64,000 bases of DNA from Flavobacteriaceae bacterium UBA7684 (lineage in GTDB: Bacteria > Bacteroidota > Bacteroidia > Flavobacteriales > Flavobacteriaceae). The notes under the pieces are model-generated. The model ran no database searches. It was not told the origin of the DNA and worked only from the letters and a program-made list of their open reading frames with translations. This document shows, in pieces, positions 61,942 through 64,000 of the stretch. Where the stretch lies: positions 7,761 through 71,760 of the forward strand of contig DLGW01000019.1 in assembly GCA_002482885.1 (NCBI GenBank). The letters are read 5' to 3'. How positions within the stretch are numbered: the first letter of the stretch is position 1; the number at the start of each line of letters is the position of its first letter. The translations under genes were made by a program, and so were the position numbers.

Positions 61942-63915
61942 TTGATTTCAAAAAACACCATAGACAAAGTTTACGAGGCCGTTCGAGTAGAAGAGGTGAT
62001 TGGGGATTTTGTGCAATTAAAAAGAGCGGGAAGTAACTTAAAAGGATTAAGTCCTTTTTCGGATGAACGTTCTCCGTCTTTTATGGTGTCGCCAGTAAAA
62101 CAAATCTGGAAAGATTTTAGTTCCGGAAAAGGAGGGAATGCCATTGCTTTTATTATGGAGCACGAGCATTTTACCTACCCCGAAGCGATTAGATATTTAG
62201 CCAAAAGATATAGCATTGAAATTGAAGAAATTGAGCAATCCAACGAACAAAAAGAACAAGCCAACGAAAAGGAAAGTTTGTATTTGGTTTCGGAATTTGC
62301 TCAAAAATATTTTCACGATACCTTATTAAATTCCGAAGAAGGCAAAGCCATTGGTTTAACCTATTTTAAAGAAAGAGGTTTCACTTTAGAAACCATTAAA
62401 AAATTCAATCTAGGATATTCCCCAGAAAAATGGGATGCGTTTACCCAAGAAGCTTTAGGAAAAGGATATTTGTCTGAGTTTTTAGAAAAAACAGGATTAT
62501 CTATAGTTAACGAAGAAAAAAGATTCGACCGTTTTAAAGGTCGGGTGATGTTTCCGATACTAAGTGTTTCGGGTAGAGTATTGGGCTTTGGAGGAAGAAT
62601 TTTAAAAACCGATAAAAAAGCGGCCAAATATTTGAATTCTCCCGAAAGTGAAATTTACCATAAAAGTAATGTGCTTTACGGAATTTTTCATGCCAAACAA
62701 GCCATCGCCAAGTTGGATAATTGTTATTTGGTAGAAGGCTATACCGATGTGATTCAGTTTCATCAATCGGGTATTGAAAACGTTGTCGCTTCATCAGGAA
62801 CTGCTTTAACGCCTGATCAAATTCGTTTGATTAATCGATTAACCAAAAATATTACGGTTTTATTCGATGGTGATGCAGCGGGTTTACGGGCTTCCATCCG
62901 AGGAATTGATTTGATTCTAGAAGAAGGAATGAATGTTCGCGTTTGTACGTTCCCTGACGGAGAAGATCCCGATAGTTTTGCCAAAAGCCACAGCCACGAC
63001 GAAATTGTTCAGTACTTAAGCGAAAACTCCAAAGATTTTATTCAATTTAAAGCCTCTTTATTACTGAAAGAATCGGCGAACGATCCGATTAAAAAAGCGG
63101 AAACCATTAAGGATATGGTCAGTAGTGTGGCTAAAATCCCCGATAGAATTAAGCGCGAAGTGTACATTCAGGAATGTGCTAAAATCATGGATATTTCGGA
63201 ATCGGTATTGTTTAGCACTTTGGCACAACTACTTAATAAAGACAAAACCGAAGCTTTAATTCAAGCTAAAAATAATCAAGAACCGGCAACTTTATCGGTA
63301 GTCAGAGAAGAAGTGCCTGCGATTAAGGTAGATTCTTTATTTGTGATTGAACGAAAATTGATTGAATTATTGTTGTTGTATGGGCATTTAACTGAAGAAT
63401 TCCAAGATGTTTTGTTATCGATGAACGAAGAAAATGAAATTGAATATGTTACCGAAAAAGTTTCCTGTAAAGTGCACGAACGTATTTATTTGAGTTTGCA
63501 AGAAGACGAGGTGGAGTTTTCTCACGGATTATTTAAAGAGGTTTATGAGTATTTGATTTTGTATTTTCAACAAAATGAAACGGTGGAAATGAATCAGTTA
63601 CTGGCTCAAATGCCTGTGCATTTGCACGAGGAAGTTGCTGGTATTTTAATGTTGGAAGACCGAGAAAATCTACATAATTGGGAAGCTAAACAAATTATTG
63701 TAAAACAAAAAGACAAGTCGGTAGCCCAAAATGTTACAGAAACTATTTTAACCTTAAGGTGGTTTTTAGTGAATCGATTGATTGATTCTTTAAGACAGGA
63801 ATTGGCAGATAATCCTGAAATGGATTCTTTTGAGGTGCTTACCTCGGTTAAAGATTACACGGAATTGATTAAAATTTTCTCTAACCGATTGGGCAGGGTT
63901 TTGTCTCGTTTTTAA
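61942..63915 (+). CDS. dnaG: DNA primase without CHC2 zinc ligands
   Basis: A 657-residue primase that makes RNA primers at the fork. The zinc-ribbon region keeps its fold markers (GLSPFSDERSPSF, WKDFSSGKGG) but the four ligands are replaced: S37, S40, D58 and S61 stand where CxxH and CxxC are expected. The TOPRIM core is intact (YLVEGYTDVIQFHQSG; TVLFDGDAAGLRA; FPDGEDPDSFA), followed by a DnaB-interacting C-terminal part. The start is TTG: an ATG five bases upstream is out of frame and the next in-frame ATG (residue 48) would cut conserved sequence. The last part reaches the convergent partial gene. Confidence 0.95.
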   Translation: MISKNTIDKVYEAVRVEEVIGDFVQLKRAGSNLKGLSPFSDERSPSFMVSPVKQIWKDFSSGKGGNAIAFIMEHEHFTYPEAIRYLAKRYSIEIEEIEQSNEQKEQANEKESLYLVSEFAQKYFHDTLLNSEEGKAIGLTYFKERGFTLETIKKFNLGYSPEKWDAFTQEALGKGYLSEFLEKTGLSIVNEEKRFDRFKGRVMFPILSVSGRVLGFGGRILKTDKKAAKYLNSPESEIYHKSNVLYGIFHAKQAIAKLDNCYLVEGYTDVIQFHQSGIENVVASSGTALTPDQIRLINRLTKNITVLFDGDAAGLRASIRGIDLILEEGMNVRVCTFPDGEDPDSFAKSHSHDEIVQYLSENSKDFIQFKASLLLKESANDPIKKAETIKDMVSSVAKIPDRIKREVYIQECAKIMDISESVLFSTLAQLLNKDKTEALIQAKNNQEPATLSVVREEVPAIKVDSLFVIERKLIELLLLYGHLTEEFQDVLLSMNEENEIEYVTEKVSCKVHERIYLSLQEDEVEFSHGLFKEVYEYLILYFQQNETVEMNQLLAQMPVHLHEEVAGILMLEDRENLHNWEAKQIIVKQKDKSVAQNVTETILTLRWFLVNRLIDSLRQELADNPEMDSFEVLTSVKDYTELIKIFSNRLGRVLSRF

Positions 63916-63919
63916 TTAT

Positions 63920-64000
63920 TTACCTCTTAAACTCTTCGGGAATTACACAAACTGGAATCGGATTCATTTTGTGTTGGTTGGCGTTATTTAATCTTTTATA
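63920..64000 (-). CDS. C-terminal fragment, probably NAD synthase
   Basis: The last 26 residues of a minus-strand gene that continues beyond the window: YKRLNNANQHKMNPIPVC then VIPEEFKR and stop. The Tyr, His and Lys spacing and the short basic end fit the C-terminus of ammonia-dependent NAD synthetase, and nadE lies near dnaG in some flavobacteria to my memory. The assignment is tentative because so little is visible; a different ligase is possible. Confidence 0.4.
   Translation of the reverse strand, partial: YKRLNNANQHKMNPIPVCVIPEEFKR

Noticed and set aside
1..64000. tRNA genes, CRISPR arrays, insertion sequences, prophage
   Set aside because: Looked for cloverleaf arms, regularly spaced direct repeats, transposase or integrase motifs; none seen.

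Overview
The window looks like a chromosomal segment of a low-GC member of the Flavobacteriaceae (phylum Bacteroidota), probably Flavobacterium or a close relative. Evidence: gldJ-porU-porV gliding/type IX secretion genes, proteins with type A C-terminal sorting tails, lipoproteins whose lipid-anchor Cys is followed by acidic residues, DUF3467 directly after rpoC, AT-rich spacers without Shine-Dalgarno sequences, and promoters of the TTG/TAnnTTTG kind. I see no tRNA, rRNA, CRISPR array, transposase or prophage. It reads as core genome with small accessory patches.

Layout. 1-1.5 kb: 3' end of rpoC and a DUF3467 gene. 1.6-7.6 kb: fatty-acid beta-oxidation operon (MarR regulator, FadN-like dehydrogenase/hydratase, thiolase, acyl-CoA dehydrogenase). 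7.7-10.7 kb: divergent envelope cluster (cytochrome-like lipoprotein and YceI on one side; OB-fold protein, haem-motif T9SS cargo and DUF5777 barrel on the other). 10.7-17.7 kb: corA, a coiled-coil membrane protein, rlmH, then nadC-yihY-priA. 17.7-24.6 kb: pirin, dnaK, and a metal-uptake locus (Fur/Zur-type repressor divergent from a lipoprotein and a TonB receptor, with two palindromic operators). 24.7-30.6 kb: mutS2, DCC oxidoreductase, M90 peptidase, aldose epimerase, murF. 30.6-40.4 kb: gldJ divergent from porU-porV, then the pyruvate dehydrogenase E1alpha and E2 genes. 40.5-44.6 kb: cobalamin riboswitch controlling a BtuB-like receptor and a BtuG-like surface propeller, then a convergent formylglycine-enzyme-fold protein. 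44.8-48.7 kb: accA, dnaB and a secreted protein. 48.7-51.7 kb: a loose accessory patch (T9SS cargo, gene remnant, two small lipoproteins). 51.8-57.5 kb: DEAD-box helicase, membrane protein, PASTA protein, RluD-type synthase, menB, rlmN. 57.5-64 kb: two paralogous lipoproteins, polyprenyl synthase, another lipoprotein, dnaG, and the 3' end of a probable nadE.

Most notable: the only PriA here is full length with its eight zinc cysteines, but it has lost the Walker A lysine/threonine and the motif VI arginines, so it looks like an ATPase-dead primosome protein. The rlmN 3' end is duplicated between two paralogous lipoprotein genes, a trace of tandem duplication. Three intergenic sites carry one structured repeat family, and two others carry a second. 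The fad, T9SS, cobalamin and metal loci each show recognisable regulatory DNA.
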